From contig JAPFFF010000019.1 of NCBI GenBank assembly GCA_039105265.1, positions 1,210,501-1,274,500 on the forward strand: a stretch of 64,000 nt of DNA, given 5' to 3'. How positions within the stretch are numbered: the stretch's first letter is position 1; every line of letters begins with the position of its first letter. Shown here piece by piece: positions 30,207-40,098 of the stretch. This stretch comes from Tritrichomonas musculus (Eukaryota > Parabasalia > Tritrichomonadida > Tritrichomonadidae). A program made the position numbers and the translations under genes. The notes below the pieces were generated by a model. It was given only the letters and a program-made list of their open reading frames with translations. It did no database searches and was not told the origin of the DNA.

Positions 30207-30477
30207 TGCTTTTTCAAGATGTTCTTCATTAACGCAAATAAGTATTCCTTCTTCTGTAACTTCGATTGGAAAATCTGCTTTCTATAGATGCATCTCATTA
30301 ACACAAGTCACAATTCCTTCTTCTGTAACGTCAATTGGAGATTGCTTATTTTTTGAATGCTCGTCATTAGCACAAATAACAATTCCTTCTTCTGTAACGT
30401 CAATTGGAGTTAATGCTTTTTTCAGATGTTCGTCATTGACACAAATGACTATTCCATCTTCTGTAACTTGTATTTAA

Positions 30478-30559
30478 TTAAATTGACCCAAGAATTAACC
30501 AGTATTTAATTACTACGGAAATAGATGGGAAACTAGAAAATATTATCAAACTTGTTAAG

Positions 30560-30590
<31 letters not shown>

Positions 30591-30925
30591 TCATTCTCAT
30601 TCAAGATTTCATTCAAATGATAGTAAACTTTCTTTTCAAAAAGTTAATGCTATTTGAAAATTCAAATATTAATTGAAAAGGATTAATGTCTGCTTCTTTG
30701 ACCTTTTAGTTCAGGACCATTTGATATTGTGTAATTAAATTAATACATCAAATACATAAAGGAATAACATTATTTGGCTTTAATGAATCAATTGCTAAAG
30801 TAAATGATGAGAAAAATTTTCTTAAAAAAAAAAAAAAAAAAAAACGTTTTTACAGAATTTTTTCAATTAATCTCGTTATCCTAATTGTACAAATTGAGAA
30901 TTGAAATTGCTTAGAAGATTTATTC
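30478..30925. other. Intergenic region with homopolymer runs
   Basis: Between the chimeric pseudogene and the long coiled-coil gene. It holds a T run followed by an A run (about 30559-30590), which can fold back on itself, and another A run at about 30823-30843. No gene was seen. Confidence 0.5.
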
Positions 30926-33900
30926 ATGAACGACTCTTTTGAATTTTCCATATCAGACGATGAAAAGTCTGATGTATTTGAAGCCCCGAGTACACCAGAA
31001 GAGCCAAATAGAAATAATATTAAATTAACAAATAAAAAAATAACTGGTCGCCTTCTTCAAAACAATGATATTTCAGGTATATACAATCGTAAGTCTGAAA
31101 CAAATGTATCTGATGGATCATCAAAAGAAATATCTGATTTTGAATTTGAAGAATTAGCCAATAGTTCAAAGAATAATTCGCGAGCTTCAAGCAAAGCATC
31201 GAGGATTTCTGTAAAATCGAAAACCACAGACAAATCCGATAATACAGATCAATTTTGTGTTGACTTTTCTGATACTACTTCAAGTAATGACAAAAATAAT
31301 TCAAGATCTTCCAGCAAGGCATCTAAAACTTCGAAATCATCATTAGAACCAAACCCATTAAATAAGATTGCTGATAATAACGATCAATTTTCGATAAATT
31401 TTTCTGATAGAGAATCCAAAAATGATGAAAACAATTCTCGATCTTCTAGCAAAGCTTCAAAAGTGTCAAAATCATCAGCCAAATCTAAAGCATCAATTAG
31501 ATCTAGTGATAATACAGATAGTGCATCAAGCAATGATGATAAATCAGATAAATACAAAGAACTATCAAGTAAAAAAGAACAAAAAATAAAGTTTGGTCTT
31601 TTACAGACTAATACTGATTCTTCCATACAAGTTACAAATAAAAACAAAAGTCATTCAAATTCTAGTCAAAGATCAGATTCAATTTCTATATTGAGCGATA
31701 ATATTCAGAAACCTGTTAAAAAATTATTAAATCCATCTCAATCCACAGATAATTCCGAAGATCAACACACAGACAAAAATGAAACTGCCGAACTTAGTGA
31801 AGATTCAGAAAAATCAACAGACAAATTTATTGAAGATGATGATTTCATAGAATCAACTAGCACAGCAAAACCAGATCAATCTGATAAAGCATTGTCATCT
31901 AAAAAAGACACAAGTGAAAGCAGTGACACAGAAAATGACGATAATGATAAAGAAAGCGAAAGTAGTGGATCTGAAAATGAAAAAGAAAGCGATTCAGATG
32001 ATGAAATGAAAAATGATGATCGTAAAGGTACCAGTCCAACAAAAGAAGAGCAAACCAGGACCCAGAAACAAAAAAATAATTATTCAAAACATACACAAAA
32101 ATTAATGATTACAGAAGCCACAAATGTCATATGCCAAACACCATCCGATAATCCTACTCAAGATCGTTCACAATCACCACTTTCACAGGCATCTCTTGGT
32201 GCACAATCAGACAATCCCAAATCAACTTTACCAGCTCTTCGCACATCACTCAATAAGACTAAATTATACGATCGTTTACCACCAAACTTACCATTTGATA
32301 TAAACGATCCAGTAGCACGTCAAGCCATTGCTAATTCTGGACTTGTTCCAGAAGATCTTTATTATCCAAGTGAACTTGATTTAAACGCATACACTAAAGA
32401 TCTCAAATTACGAGATAAAATTCGCCAAAAATTGAAACAAAATGTTGACAATCTTGTTATTGAAGTTTATGAAGAATACAAAAAGCTCAAAAACGATAAA
32501 TCTCATCTTCCACCTCTCAAACAGTCAGATGATGATGAAAACAAATCCAAATCTAATACAGTTACCTTGAATTCTAAAACAATTAATAGTGACTCAAATA
32601 ATAAATTAGCAGAGTCAAAGCAGAAAAGAGAAGTTGAAGCTATGCTTCTTCAAATACTTCGCCAAAAATATATCGCCCAGCAGCAACAAGAAAGAGAACA
32701 GAATGAGATTGAATTACAAAAACAGAAAGAGATTGAAAGACGAGAAAAAGAGAAAAATGATAGATTAAAGCGATTAAAATATCGCGATGAACTTGAAAAG
32801 AAAGAGAAAGAAAGAGAGAAAATAATAGCTGAAATGCAACGGAAAGAATCAGAAAAAAGGAAGCAACAAGAAGAAAGACTTGAAAATCAAAATCAACAAC
32901 GAAAACAGGAACTGCTAGAAAAAGAACAGAAAAGAAAAATAAAAATGGAAAATGTTAAAAAAGCAGCCGAAGAAGCTGAACAAAAAAGGATTAAAGAACG
33001 TGAAAAATTAGAAAGAGAATTACAAGATAAAGATCAATCTCGTCTCATTGAAATTGAGAAGAAAAAACTTCTTCTTAAAGAAAAGAATGAACAAGAAAAA
33101 GAAAGACAAAATAAAATCCGAAATGAATTACAAAAGAAAGAAGCAAAACGAAAAAGAAAAATTCTTCGCGAAGCTACTGAAAAGCAACAAAGAATTGACG
33201 AAATGGTCAAGAAAAATGAAGAAGCTCGAGAATTAAAGAAAGAACTTCAAAAAATAAAAGATGAAGAAAAACAAAAGCAAGCTTCTGAAGCTAGAAAGAA
33301 AATTGAAGATAAAATGAGGAAAGATCAAGAAAATATTCTTCTTCGTCAAAAAGTGGCTCAACAAGCAATGCAATTGAAAGAATTACAACAACAACAAAGA
33401 GCAATGCTTGCCAAACTTGGTTATAGTGAAGCTGCTCAAAAAATGAAAGAAAAAAGAATTTTAAATGAAAAGAAAAAAAGAGAAGAATTAAAGAAAATGG
33501 AAATTTTACAAAAAGAAAAAGAAAGAAGAAATGAAGAAATTAAAAGAATTCAATTGGCTCAAAGAAATGAAAAAATTGTTAACGAACAAATTCGTAGAAA
33601 AGAGAAACAATTTGAAATTTTAAGAAAGGCAAGAAGAGATGCTTTAGAAAAAGAGAAACAAAAATTGAAATATGAAGAAAATATGAGATTAATGGAGAAA
33701 AATAAAATTGAACAAAAGAAAGCAATGGACATTCAAAATAAAAGAAATTATATTAATCAAGAAGAAAAGAGGAATACTAGAAATCACCTTACTAGCATCT
33801 TAAAAGATGCTGATGGTGATTCTCCAATTCTTCAAAAATTGGCGGATAAATATGGAATTGATCTTGATGAACTTAAAGAAAGAGCAATGAAAAAAAATAA

Positions 33901-34087
33901 AGGAGAATCAATTCAATCTATATTTAGAGATGCTTCAAATCAAGATCAAACTTCGATGAATTCAACGATTAATAATCAAAAAGATAATGCTAGCAGTAAA
34001 ACTGATGTTAATAGTAGTGTTGATGATAATGATGATAACGATTATAATGATAATGATGATATTAGTGATGATTTTATTGAGGATTAA
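30926..34087 (+). CDS. Large coiled-coil protein with Ser-rich repeats
   Basis: 1053 residues. The N-terminal 450 or so are disordered and rich in Ser, Asp, Lys and Asn, with an internal repeat of the type NNSRSSSKASKxSKSS seen three times (about residues 85-195). A conserved-looking globular or helical motif follows (LPPNLPFDINDPVARQAIAN, then SGLVPEDLYYPSELDL, about 450-500). A continuous charged coiled coil of Glu/Lys/Arg/Gln (about 560-970) ends in a short acidic Asn/Asp tail. Such proteins form filaments or link cytoskeletal parts. No named family is recognised; the PVARQAIANSGLVPEDL motif would be the best handle for a search. Confidence 0.75.
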   Translation: MNDSFEFSISDDEKSDVFEAPSTPEEPNRNNIKLTNKKITGRLLQNNDISGIYNRKSETNVSDGSSKEISDFEFEELANSSKNNSRASSKASRISVKSKTTDKSDNTDQFCVDFSDTTSSNDKNNSRSSSKASKTSKSSLEPNPLNKIADNNDQFSINFSDRESKNDENNSRSSSKASKVSKSSAKSKASIRSSDNTDSASSNDDKSDKYKELSSKKEQKIKFGLLQTNTDSSIQVTNKNKSHSNSSQRSDSISILSDNIQKPVKKLLNPSQSTDNSEDQHTDKNETAELSEDSEKSTDKFIEDDDFIESTSTAKPDQSDKALSSKKDTSESSDTENDDNDKESESSGSENEKESDSDDEMKNDDRKGTSPTKEEQTRTQKQKNNYSKHTQKLMITEATNVICQTPSDNPTQDRSQSPLSQASLGAQSDNPKSTLPALRTSLNKTKLYDRLPPNLPFDINDPVARQAIANSGLVPEDLYYPSELDLNAYTKDLKLRDKIRQKLKQNVDNLVIEVYEEYKKLKNDKSHLPPLKQSDDDENKSKSNTVTLNSKTINSDSNNKLAESKQKREVEAMLLQILRQKYIAQQQQEREQNEIELQKQKEIERREKEKNDRLKRLKYRDELEKKEKEREKIIAEMQRKESEKRKQQEERLENQNQQRKQELLEKEQKRKIKMENVKKAAEEAEQKRIKEREKLERELQDKDQSRLIEIEKKKLLLKEKNEQEKERQNKIRNELQKKEAKRKRKILREATEKQQRIDEMVKKNEEARELKKELQKIKDEEKQKQASEARKKIEDKMRKDQENILLRQKVAQQAMQLKELQQQQRAMLAKLGYSEAAQKMKEKRILNEKKKREELKKMEILQKEKERRNEEIKRIQLAQRNEKIVNEQIRRKEKQFEILRKARRDALEKEKQKLKYEENMRLMEKNKIEQKKAMDIQNKRNYINQEEKRNTRNHLTSILKDADGDSPILQKLADKYGIDLDELKERAMKKNKGESIQSIFRDASNQDQTSMNSTINNQKDNASSKTDVNSSVDDNDDNDYNDNDDISDDFIED

Positions 34088-34280
34088 GATAATTTTTAAT
34101 TATTGTATTTTATAAATTTGTTTTTTATTAGATAAAGGTATCGAAAAAGATAAAATTTCCTTTTTTTGTTTGTTTCTTTTTTTTGTGTGTGCAACTTTTT
34201 CTATTAATTAGTGGTTGATTTTTAAAAATGTGTACGTTAGCCATTGAAAAAATAACGATTTTTGTGTTTCAATGATATAA

Positions 34281-35324
34281 ATGGCAAGCAAGGTTCTTCC
34301 TTCCCTAACAAGTCATCAGGGTTCAGGAATAAACCAGCATGCCAAATCAAAATTTGGGCCAAATAGTCGAGGATTGCCGAGGCGTACGGATAAGATCAAA
34401 GTATCATCACCTGATCATCAAATTCAATTAAAACCAAGAGTTAACAATCGTTTATTCCAAGAAAAACCACCAACTTCTAGCAAATTACCTTCAACACCAA
34501 CAGCCCCAAGATCAAGAATAAAACCAAATTCAAAATTAAGTGGTAATGGAAATGACTCTTTTCATTCTCCTCAGCCAAAGAAAACCAATTTAAATAATCC
34601 TACTCTTACACCTTCTGCACCAATTACTGTTCGTCATGTTTCAGCAAATCAAAATCAGCAACTACCTTCTATATCATCTAATATTAACTTATCAAACTCC
34701 CCGAAAATTACAAGTAATAAATCTTCACCCAATTTTTCTCATTCAAATTCGAATAACGTTATCACAAGGCATAAATCATTATCTAACACGCCAACAAATT
34801 CTTGGATAGACACAAAAAATGAAGTAAAAGCTCAAGCAGATGCAGGAAACATCGAAGCTATGTTTATATATGCAAATATCTTGTTTACAGGTAGAGGCGT
34901 TTTGACCGATCGACCAGGAGCCAGGAAATATTTTCAAAAGGCAGCAGATGCTGGCCATTGCAAAGCTCAAATGCAATTAGCCGATATATTATTAAATGGT
35001 TGGGGAATTCCAAGGAATCCACAAGTAGCTTGCAAATACTTAATGAAAGCTGCTGAAACAGATAATTTTGATGCATTATGCACATTAGGAAAATGTTATA
35101 GAGATGGAATTGGAGTGAAAAAAAATCTAGAAGAAGCCGAAAAGAGGCTTAGAAAAGGAGCTGATCAAGGGCATAGCGGTTGTCAATTTGAACTTGCTCA
35201 ATTACTTGAAATGAAAGGTATCGAACATAAAGAAGAAGCACTATCTTATTATCAAAAAGCATCTAATCAAGGATACCCTTCTGCTTCAAATTATTATCTC
35301 AATTTGTTAAACAAAAAAATGTAA
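34281..35324 (+). CDS. Sel1-repeat protein
   Basis: 347 residues. The first 170 or so are disordered (Ser/Pro/Asn/Lys). About four Sel1-type TPR repeats follow: GNIEAMFIYANILFTGRGVL, GHCKAQMQLADILLNGWGIP, DNFDALCTLGKCYRDGIGVK and GHSGCQFELAQLLEMKGIEH, ending in YPSASNYYLNLLNKKM. The repeat consensus AxxxLGxxYxxGxGVxxDxxxAxxYxxxAAxxGxxxA is clear. Sel1 arrays are protein-binding scaffolds. It has no signal peptide, so a cytosolic adaptor is likely. An earlier ATG at 34272 stops after two codons, so the start at 34281 is right. Confidence 0.85.
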   Translation: MASKVLPSLTSHQGSGINQHAKSKFGPNSRGLPRRTDKIKVSSPDHQIQLKPRVNNRLFQEKPPTSSKLPSTPTAPRSRIKPNSKLSGNGNDSFHSPQPKKTNLNNPTLTPSAPITVRHVSANQNQQLPSISSNINLSNSPKITSNKSSPNFSHSNSNNVITRHKSLSNTPTNSWIDTKNEVKAQADAGNIEAMFIYANILFTGRGVLTDRPGARKYFQKAADAGHCKAQMQLADILLNGWGIPRNPQVACKYLMKAAETDNFDALCTLGKCYRDGIGVKKNLEEAEKRLRKGADQGHSGCQFELAQLLEMKGIEHKEEALSYYQKASNQGYPSASNYYLNLLNKKM

Positions 35325-35606
35325 TTTATTGTTTTTAGTAAAAGATCATTGCGAAATTCTTTTTGATTCCAATGTTTATTTAAGCATTTTTCTTAATATT
35401 TTAAAGCATTTTTTTACAAAGAAATCATTTTAGAATGGCATAAACACGATTTTAAAATGCAAAAATAGTCTATCAAAAAGTTTTTTATTTCAAATAAATA
35501 ATACAAATCAAACTTTTTAACCAATCAAATTCTTTTTCCGTTTAAATGATTTTACTGAAAAAGTTAAATTTTTAAATTTTGAGTTTATTGAAAAATTTAT
35601 TTTTTA

Positions 35607-36170
35607 ATGCCTCTTTGGGGTACTCACGATTCATTATCATATATTCGACCTCAGTTTCTTGTTATCTTTTTCCGATTCATGTGTCAGACTCAGACGATGA
35701 CCATTGAGCAGCAATATGATTGGGGAGCACGAATTTTCGATTTTAGACTCAAGTACAGAGACAACCGTATGATTTCTGGTCATGGTGTATGCACCTTTGA
35801 TGTTAACGTTACATCAAAAGTCGAGTGGTTATATCAACAAAATGAAAGTGTCGCAATACGATTTATGATTGAGACAGACGAAACAGATGAAAGCCCTTAT
35901 TTGTCATATTATAATGATCTTGTTGAAAAATTCTCGCCAAAAATACAATTTATTGGATTAATTCGGAAAATGACCATGGAAACAATTATCCCTGGAAATG
36001 GAAGCGTAGGAACTGAATACAATGAGGAACCAGGAATGGACAGCAATAAATTCCCATTTCCTTTGATGTATGCTGAACAATATAACTACAAATGGTGGCC
36101 AAGAATTGAAGCTGGTGAATTTGGAATTATGGACTTCCCTGAAATTACTCATAAGCTTCGCGAACCTTAA
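35607..36170 (+). CDS. PI-PLC X-type phosphodiesterase, short form
   Basis: 187 residues starting MPLWGTHDSLSY. GTHDS carries the first catalytic His (H7) of the phosphatidylinositol-specific PLC X domain. QTMTIEQQYDWGARIFDFRL is the family segment that carries the Asp/Arg residues. ISGHG carries the second His (H59), about 50 residues later, as in bacterial-type PI-PLCs. It would cleave phosphoinositides or GPI-like lipids. The protein is much shorter than typical members (about 300 residues): it lacks residues before the first His and ends at KLREP, so activity is uncertain. It may be a degenerate or minimal copy. Confidence 0.7.
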   Translation: MPLWGTHDSLSYIRPQFLVIFFRFMCQTQTMTIEQQYDWGARIFDFRLKYRDNRMISGHGVCTFDVNVTSKVEWLYQQNESVAIRFMIETDETDESPYLSYYNDLVEKFSPKIQFIGLIRKMTMETIIPGNGSVGTEYNEEPGMDSNKFPFPLMYAEQYNYKWWPRIEAGEFGIMDFPEITHKLREP

Positions 36171-36453
36171 TTTGTATTTTTTTTTTTTTTTTAAATCTCT
36201 TGAACTATATTATTTACTTCCTTTCTATATTTATTACGTGCCAATATTATCATAATATGATGGCTATTTCATGAAATATTTTTCTTGCTGCCATTATACT
36301 ATCAAAATGTTTGTCTTTTTTGATGGTAATAAGATTTTAAAAGCTTCATAAAAATGATTTACGTCACCATCAGCATTAGTTGAATTGCTAATTAAAGTAT
36401 ATATCAAATTATTAAAAGCGCTTTATGTATTACATTACGATAACGGTTTGCGT

Positions 36454-36483
36454 ATTTTATAATCTTGTACAAGATTATAAAAT
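36454..36483. repeat. Perfect 30-bp palindrome
   Basis: ATTTTATAATCTTGT is followed at once by its reverse complement, with no loop. It could be a cruciform, a binding site for a dimeric protein, or a fold-back remnant. It lies about 770 bp upstream of galE. Confidence 0.8.
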
Positions 36484-36945
36484 CTAAAAAAAAATTAGAT
36501 ACTCAGAACGAATAACTATTATACAATTAATTTGATTTTGTAGAATAATTGATTTAGAAGCATAATCCAAAATATTATCAACTCTGCTATATTATTCAAG
36601 ATAATCCAAATTTTCAAAATTCAAATGGCCATTAAATAAACAAGATTTCTTAAATATTGTCATATCTCTATTGATGTAAAACTTTATTTTTATCATTTTT
36701 ATTTCTGTTTTAATGAATAATCAACTATACAATAAATAATATGCTTTTTTAGATTCTTTAATCAATCAAACAAACCTTATTAAATTTAAAAAGCTGTATT
36801 TCCACAGCTAATAGACATTTTGGAAAAATAAATTTATATTTATTTAGAAACTATTATACACATAAAATTTTTATATTTTATAAATTGATTTACCAGAGTT
36901 ATTTTTTATCGGTTTTTTTATCGTCGAAACCCCTATACAAAAAAG

Positions 36946-36973
36946 TTTTTTTTTTTTTTTTTTTTTTTTTTTT
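36946..36973. repeat. 28-nt poly(T) run upstream of galE
   Basis: An uninterrupted T run about 280 bp before the galE start. It produces misleading Phe- or Lys-rich extensions in conceptual translations on both strands. Confidence 0.9.
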
Positions 36974-37240
36974 CATTTTGAAAGCTAAACAATGAGATAA
37001 ACTTTTTGAATTGCTTTTCAGAAAAATTGAAGAGATTTGTAAATCATTCATTGCTATGTTCTCAATTCCTTTAATTATCGCTTCACAATTTAGATTTTTA
37101 AAATTCATGTTTTATACCAATAAAAATAACTTATTCATTGATAAAAAAACAGAATTGAGAAATAACAATAGGAAGAATAGTATTATTTGGGTAACTTTTT
37201 CTGTTGGATATAAAAAGTTTCAATTATTACAAAGAACGCT

Positions 37241-37246
37241 TCACTT
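37241..37246 (+). promoter_or_regulatory. Inr-like element of galE
   Basis: TCACTT sits 8-13 bp before the galE ATG and matches the trichomonad initiator TCAYTW at the expected short distance. This supports the start at 37254 over the longer upstream frame. Confidence 0.5.
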
Positions 37247-37253
37247 TCTATTT

Positions 37254-38261
37254 ATGTCAATTCTTGTTACTGGTGGAACAGGATACATTGGTTCACATAC
37301 ATGCGTTGAGCTCCTTAACATTGGAAAAGATGTAATCATTGTTGATAACCTATGCAACAGTAAAGAAGATGTTCTCCAAAGAATTAAACAAATTACTGGA
37401 AAAGATGTTAAATTCTATAAAGCCGATCTTCTTGACAAACCAGCAATTGAGAAAATCTTCACCGAAAATAAAATCAGTGCTGTTGTTCACTTTGCAGGGC
37501 TGAAAGCAGTTGGTGAATCCGTTCAAATACCAATTCGTTATTATCATAACAATATCACTGGAACCTTAATTCTTCTTGAAGTAATGAAAGAACACGGCTG
37601 TAAGAAAATTGTATTTTCATCATCAGCAACTGTTTATGGATTAAACGCACATCCGCCATGCAAAGAAACAGATCCTCTTGCTGCAACAAACCCTTATGGC
37701 TCATCAAAACTATTCATCGAACAAATTCTTACTGATATTTACAAATCTGACAATACATGGAGTGTAATCTTACTTCGCTATTTCAATCCAATTGGTGCAC
37801 ATTCAAGTGGTTTAATAGGAGAAAATCCAAATGGAATTCCGAATAATTTACTTCCTTATGTTGCCCAGGTGGCAATTGGAAAATTACCATGCCTCAAAGT
37901 TTTCGGGAATGACTATGATACTCCAGATGGAACAGGAGTTCGCGACTATATCCATGTTGTTGATCTCGCCAAAGGTCATTTGTGTGCACTTGATTATGCT
38001 GCAAATCATAATGGCGTTGAAGCGGTTAACCTTGGAACTGGTCATGGTTATTCAGTTCTTGAAATTGTTAAAGCTTTCGAAAAAGCGAGTGGAAAAGAAG
38101 TGAAATACGAAATTGTTGGTAGAAGAGATGGCGATATTGCTGCTTGCTATAGCGATCCATCAAAGGCAAAAAAGATTTTTGGATGGGAAGCCAAATTTGG
38201 AATTGATCAAATGTGTGCAGATACATGGAATTTTATTTCCAAAAATCCCAATGGACTCTAA
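37254..38261 (+). CDS. galE: UDP-glucose 4-epimerase
   Basis: 335 residues, an extended short-chain dehydrogenase that interconverts UDP-glucose and UDP-galactose for glycan and lipophosphoglycan synthesis in the cytosol. The NAD-binding GGTGYIGSH lies at residues 7-15, followed by DNLCNS, the substrate region HFAGLKAVGES, the catalytic SSSATVYG plus NPYGSSK (YxxxK), LLRYFNPIGAH, NNLLPYVAQVA and DGTGVRDYIHVVDLAKGH. The protein aligns nearly end to end with Escherichia coli GalE (338 residues). The frame is open further upstream to 37011, but those residues are Phe/Asn-rich and translate a T run. The GalE N-terminus and the Inr fix the start at MSILVTGG. The stop reads TAAA. The very bacterial-like sequence could reflect old lateral transfer, which I cannot test here. 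Confidence 0.95.
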   Translation: MSILVTGGTGYIGSHTCVELLNIGKDVIIVDNLCNSKEDVLQRIKQITGKDVKFYKADLLDKPAIEKIFTENKISAVVHFAGLKAVGESVQIPIRYYHNNITGTLILLEVMKEHGCKKIVFSSSATVYGLNAHPPCKETDPLAATNPYGSSKLFIEQILTDIYKSDNTWSVILLRYFNPIGAHSSGLIGENPNGIPNNLLPYVAQVAIGKLPCLKVFGNDYDTPDGTGVRDYIHVVDLAKGHLCALDYAANHNGVEAVNLGTGHGYSVLEIVKAFEKASGKEVKYEIVGRRDGDIAACYSDPSKAKKIFGWEAKFGIDQMCADTWNFISKNPNGL

Positions 38262-38610
38262 ATCATATTTAATAAAGCCAAGTAGTTCTTTCATTATTTT
38301 ATTCATTTATTATTTCCCCTTATAATACTAAATTTTTATATCATTATTATAGCAAATATTGATTATAAATGTAAATCTGAAGGAAAGATATCATTCAATT
38401 CTTAACAATAAAGCCAGACTTAAATCAATACCGAAATTAAATGATGCGGTGAAGCTTCTCTCGTAATCCTTTAAAAAATTTGAAAAATACGATAGTTCAG
38501 AATTTGAGAATGAATAATTTTTTTTTTTACCAAATAACTTCCTTTATTATTTTTATTTAACTAACTAATGAATTCATAAACATCATGCCTATTGAATAAC
38601 TGCTTAAATA
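38262..38610. other. Convergent 3' spacer
   Basis: About 350 bp between the ends of galE and the SAPS-family gene. AT-rich, with no feature seen. Confidence 0.5.
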
Positions 38611-40098
38611 TTATAAGGGAACTGCCTCCTCTTTATTTTTTTCATTAAGGGATTCTTCTTCGTCATCATTAGTCTCTTCAACTTTTGTTTGTTTATTATT
38701 TGTATCTTCATTATCAGGGATTTTGACGTCCAATCTTTGTGCTTTACTAAGGTCTTGTCCACTTCCTCCTGCATTTTCATCTTCTTCAAGAGAATCATCT
38801 TCTTGCTCTTCTTCTTCATCTTCTTGATCTTCATCTTCGTCTTCGTCTTCGTCTTCATCAGATGGAAAAGCCTTCCTTTTTTTCTCTTCAATATCTTCAT
38901 CTTCGTCTTCATCCTCGTCTTCGTCTTCATCTTCATCATCATCACTGTTCATTATTTTTCCTCCATAATTTGAATCACGAGTTTTCTGATGATCTTTTAC
39001 TGTTTCATCAACAAATATGTTGAATTCTGAATCAGCATCCGGAGAATTTTCATAATCTTTGTATATTTGAAGAGCTAAATCTGTTATACGTCCATTCGTT
39101 ATTGAATTTGAATAGTTGTCTTTTATTTTATTGAATAAATTTTCATCTTTAACCAACTTACACCTTTCTTCTTTGGATTTGGCGGTGAACGAAAGGTATA
39201 TTGCTTCAATAAGAAGAGAACATGTTTCGTTTTGGAAGAATCTATTTAAAATATCTGTGGTAAGCTTTTCAAAGATAGTAACTTGAAAAGGCAATGACAA
39301 ATTATCTTGATATTGGTAGTTCTCTGAATATTTAGCGAGTATTGTTTTATAACTATCAAGTTCTTTGAAATTTTTGAGAAGTCTAAATATCTCTGTTGAA
39401 AGAAGAGGTCTTTCACTTATTTTCTCTGTAGCAAATTTAAATAAATGATCAAAGAATTCTTCTGAATCGAAATTTTTATTTTCTGTGTTATTGTTGACGA
39501 TATCGCGAACAGCAGAAACAATGAATAAACAGTTTTCATCGTTAATTGTTTTAACAAGCCTAATTAAAAGATCAGGGCCAAATCCAAAAGGTTGATTAAA
39601 TTCAGTTGACATTAAAACAAAAAGATCTTTCAGAGCCATATCACTGATATTATTAATAAGAAAATCTGAAAAGCCATCTAACTCTTTTAAAAAGGATCCT
39701 TTTGTTTCATTGGCAATCGATTCAATGATTCGAAGATAATGACCACAAGAGCGAGAGCTTGGAGGCTTAGATTTGGTAAATTCTTTAATTTTTTGCAAAA
39801 ATTTGTCATTTTGCAAAAGAACTTGTTTAAATGGTTTTGAACCAGAAAAAACAGTAACAGCAGCATTTGCGAGTTTTGTATATTTAGGATTTTCTTTGTA
39901 TTCATCACTGAGAGCCCATTTAAGAAGTTCTTCCATATTATCTGGTTGACTTAAAAAATCAAATAATTTTGTATTTGAGGAGTTTCGAATTGAACTCGAA
40001 ATTTGATCTTGTTCGAGTATATCAACAAGTTTACAATCTTCTTTATTCAGTAACTCATTTATTTTATCAACCCTTGGTCCAGTGTTCCAGAACATCAT
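38611..40098 (-). CDS. SAPS-family protein phosphatase regulatory subunit
   Basis: 495 residues resembling SAPS-domain subunits of PP6/Sit4 phosphatases. The N-terminus (FWNTGPRVDKINELLNKED, then LVDILEQDQ, KLFDFLSQPDNMEELLKWAL and KYTKLANAAVTVFSGSKPF) follows the family pattern FWKF...IDxLLxREDxxLxELLDExDVxQEC...KLxDFLxxPxxLxxLVxWV...YPxVACEIL. Helical HEAT-like repeats fill about residues 60-360. The C-terminal 120 residues are a Glu/Asp-rich disordered tail made largely of DEDEDE-type repeats, which also create frames on the opposite strand. It would bind and direct a PP6-type phosphatase in the cell cycle. Confidence 0.8.
   Translation of the reverse strand: MMFWNTGPRVDKINELLNKEDCKLVDILEQDQISSSIRNSSNTKLFDFLSQPDNMEELLKWALSDEYKENPKYTKLANAAVTVFSGSKPFKQVLLQNDKFLQKIKEFTKSKPPSSRSCGHYLRIIESIANETKGSFLKELDGFSDFLINNISDMALKDLFVLMSTEFNQPFGFGPDLLIRLVKTINDENCLFIVSAVRDIVNNNTENKNFDSEEFFDHLFKFATEKISERPLLSTEIFRLLKNFKELDSYKTILAKYSENYQYQDNLSLPFQVTIFEKLTTDILNRFFQNETCSLLIEAIYLSFTAKSKEERCKLVKDENLFNKIKDNYSNSITNGRITDLALQIYKDYENSPDADSEFNIFVDETVKDHQKTRDSNYGGKIMNSDDDEDEDEDEDEDEDEDIEEKKRKAFPSDEDEDEDEDEDQEDEEEEQEDDSLEEDENAGGSGQDLSKAQRLDVKIPDNEDTNNKQTKVEETNDDEEESLNEKNKEEAVPL

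Larger units (their letters stand above)
27987..30477 (+). pseudogene. Chimeric DUF3447 - BspA LRR - RRM - BspA pseudogene
   Basis: The N-terminus, MEIEALIKKMKDINPAPIDF and on, followed in another frame by KQEIFQKKEELQLLFQLISK, is the trichomonad DUF3447 ankyrin-family start. This part carries one frameshift (about 28085) and at least six in-frame stops up to 28690. A 47-nt A run at 28812-28858 replaces the middle. After AVIESIKCHHNGILNYIKDN come BspA-type 23-residue repeats (IPSSVTTIGDGAFYRCSSLT) at 29080-29360. Two PABP-like RRM segments follow (29449-29870): STVYIADLP, SFAYIKFASREEALRAADEL, IRLDYVPIRLIIIDEEGK, then AYQVHKAFSHFGRVISVKM. The frame shifts again near 29890. BspA repeats return from 30019, are interrupted by a MITE at 30092-30204, and end at the stop at 30475. 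A 322-codon piece (28934-29902) is still open, but it is not a plausible complete protein. Confidence 0.8.
36171..37253. other. Intergenic region with palindrome and poly(T)
   Basis: About 1.1 kb upstream of galE, with a perfect 30-bp palindrome at 36454-36483 and a 28-nt T run at 36946-36973. The frame that precedes galE here (from 37011) is an accidental extension. No separate gene was seen. Confidence 0.6.

Noticed and set aside
37011-37253. N-terminal extension of GalE by 81 residues
   Set aside because: The extra residues translate AT-rich DNA next to a T run. GalE proteins start at the GGTGYIG region, and an Inr-like motif sits just before the internal ATG.
38604-38973. Frames on both strands over the acidic tail of the SAPS protein
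   Set aside because: They mirror the GAxGAxGAx codon repeats of the Glu/Asp-rich tail.
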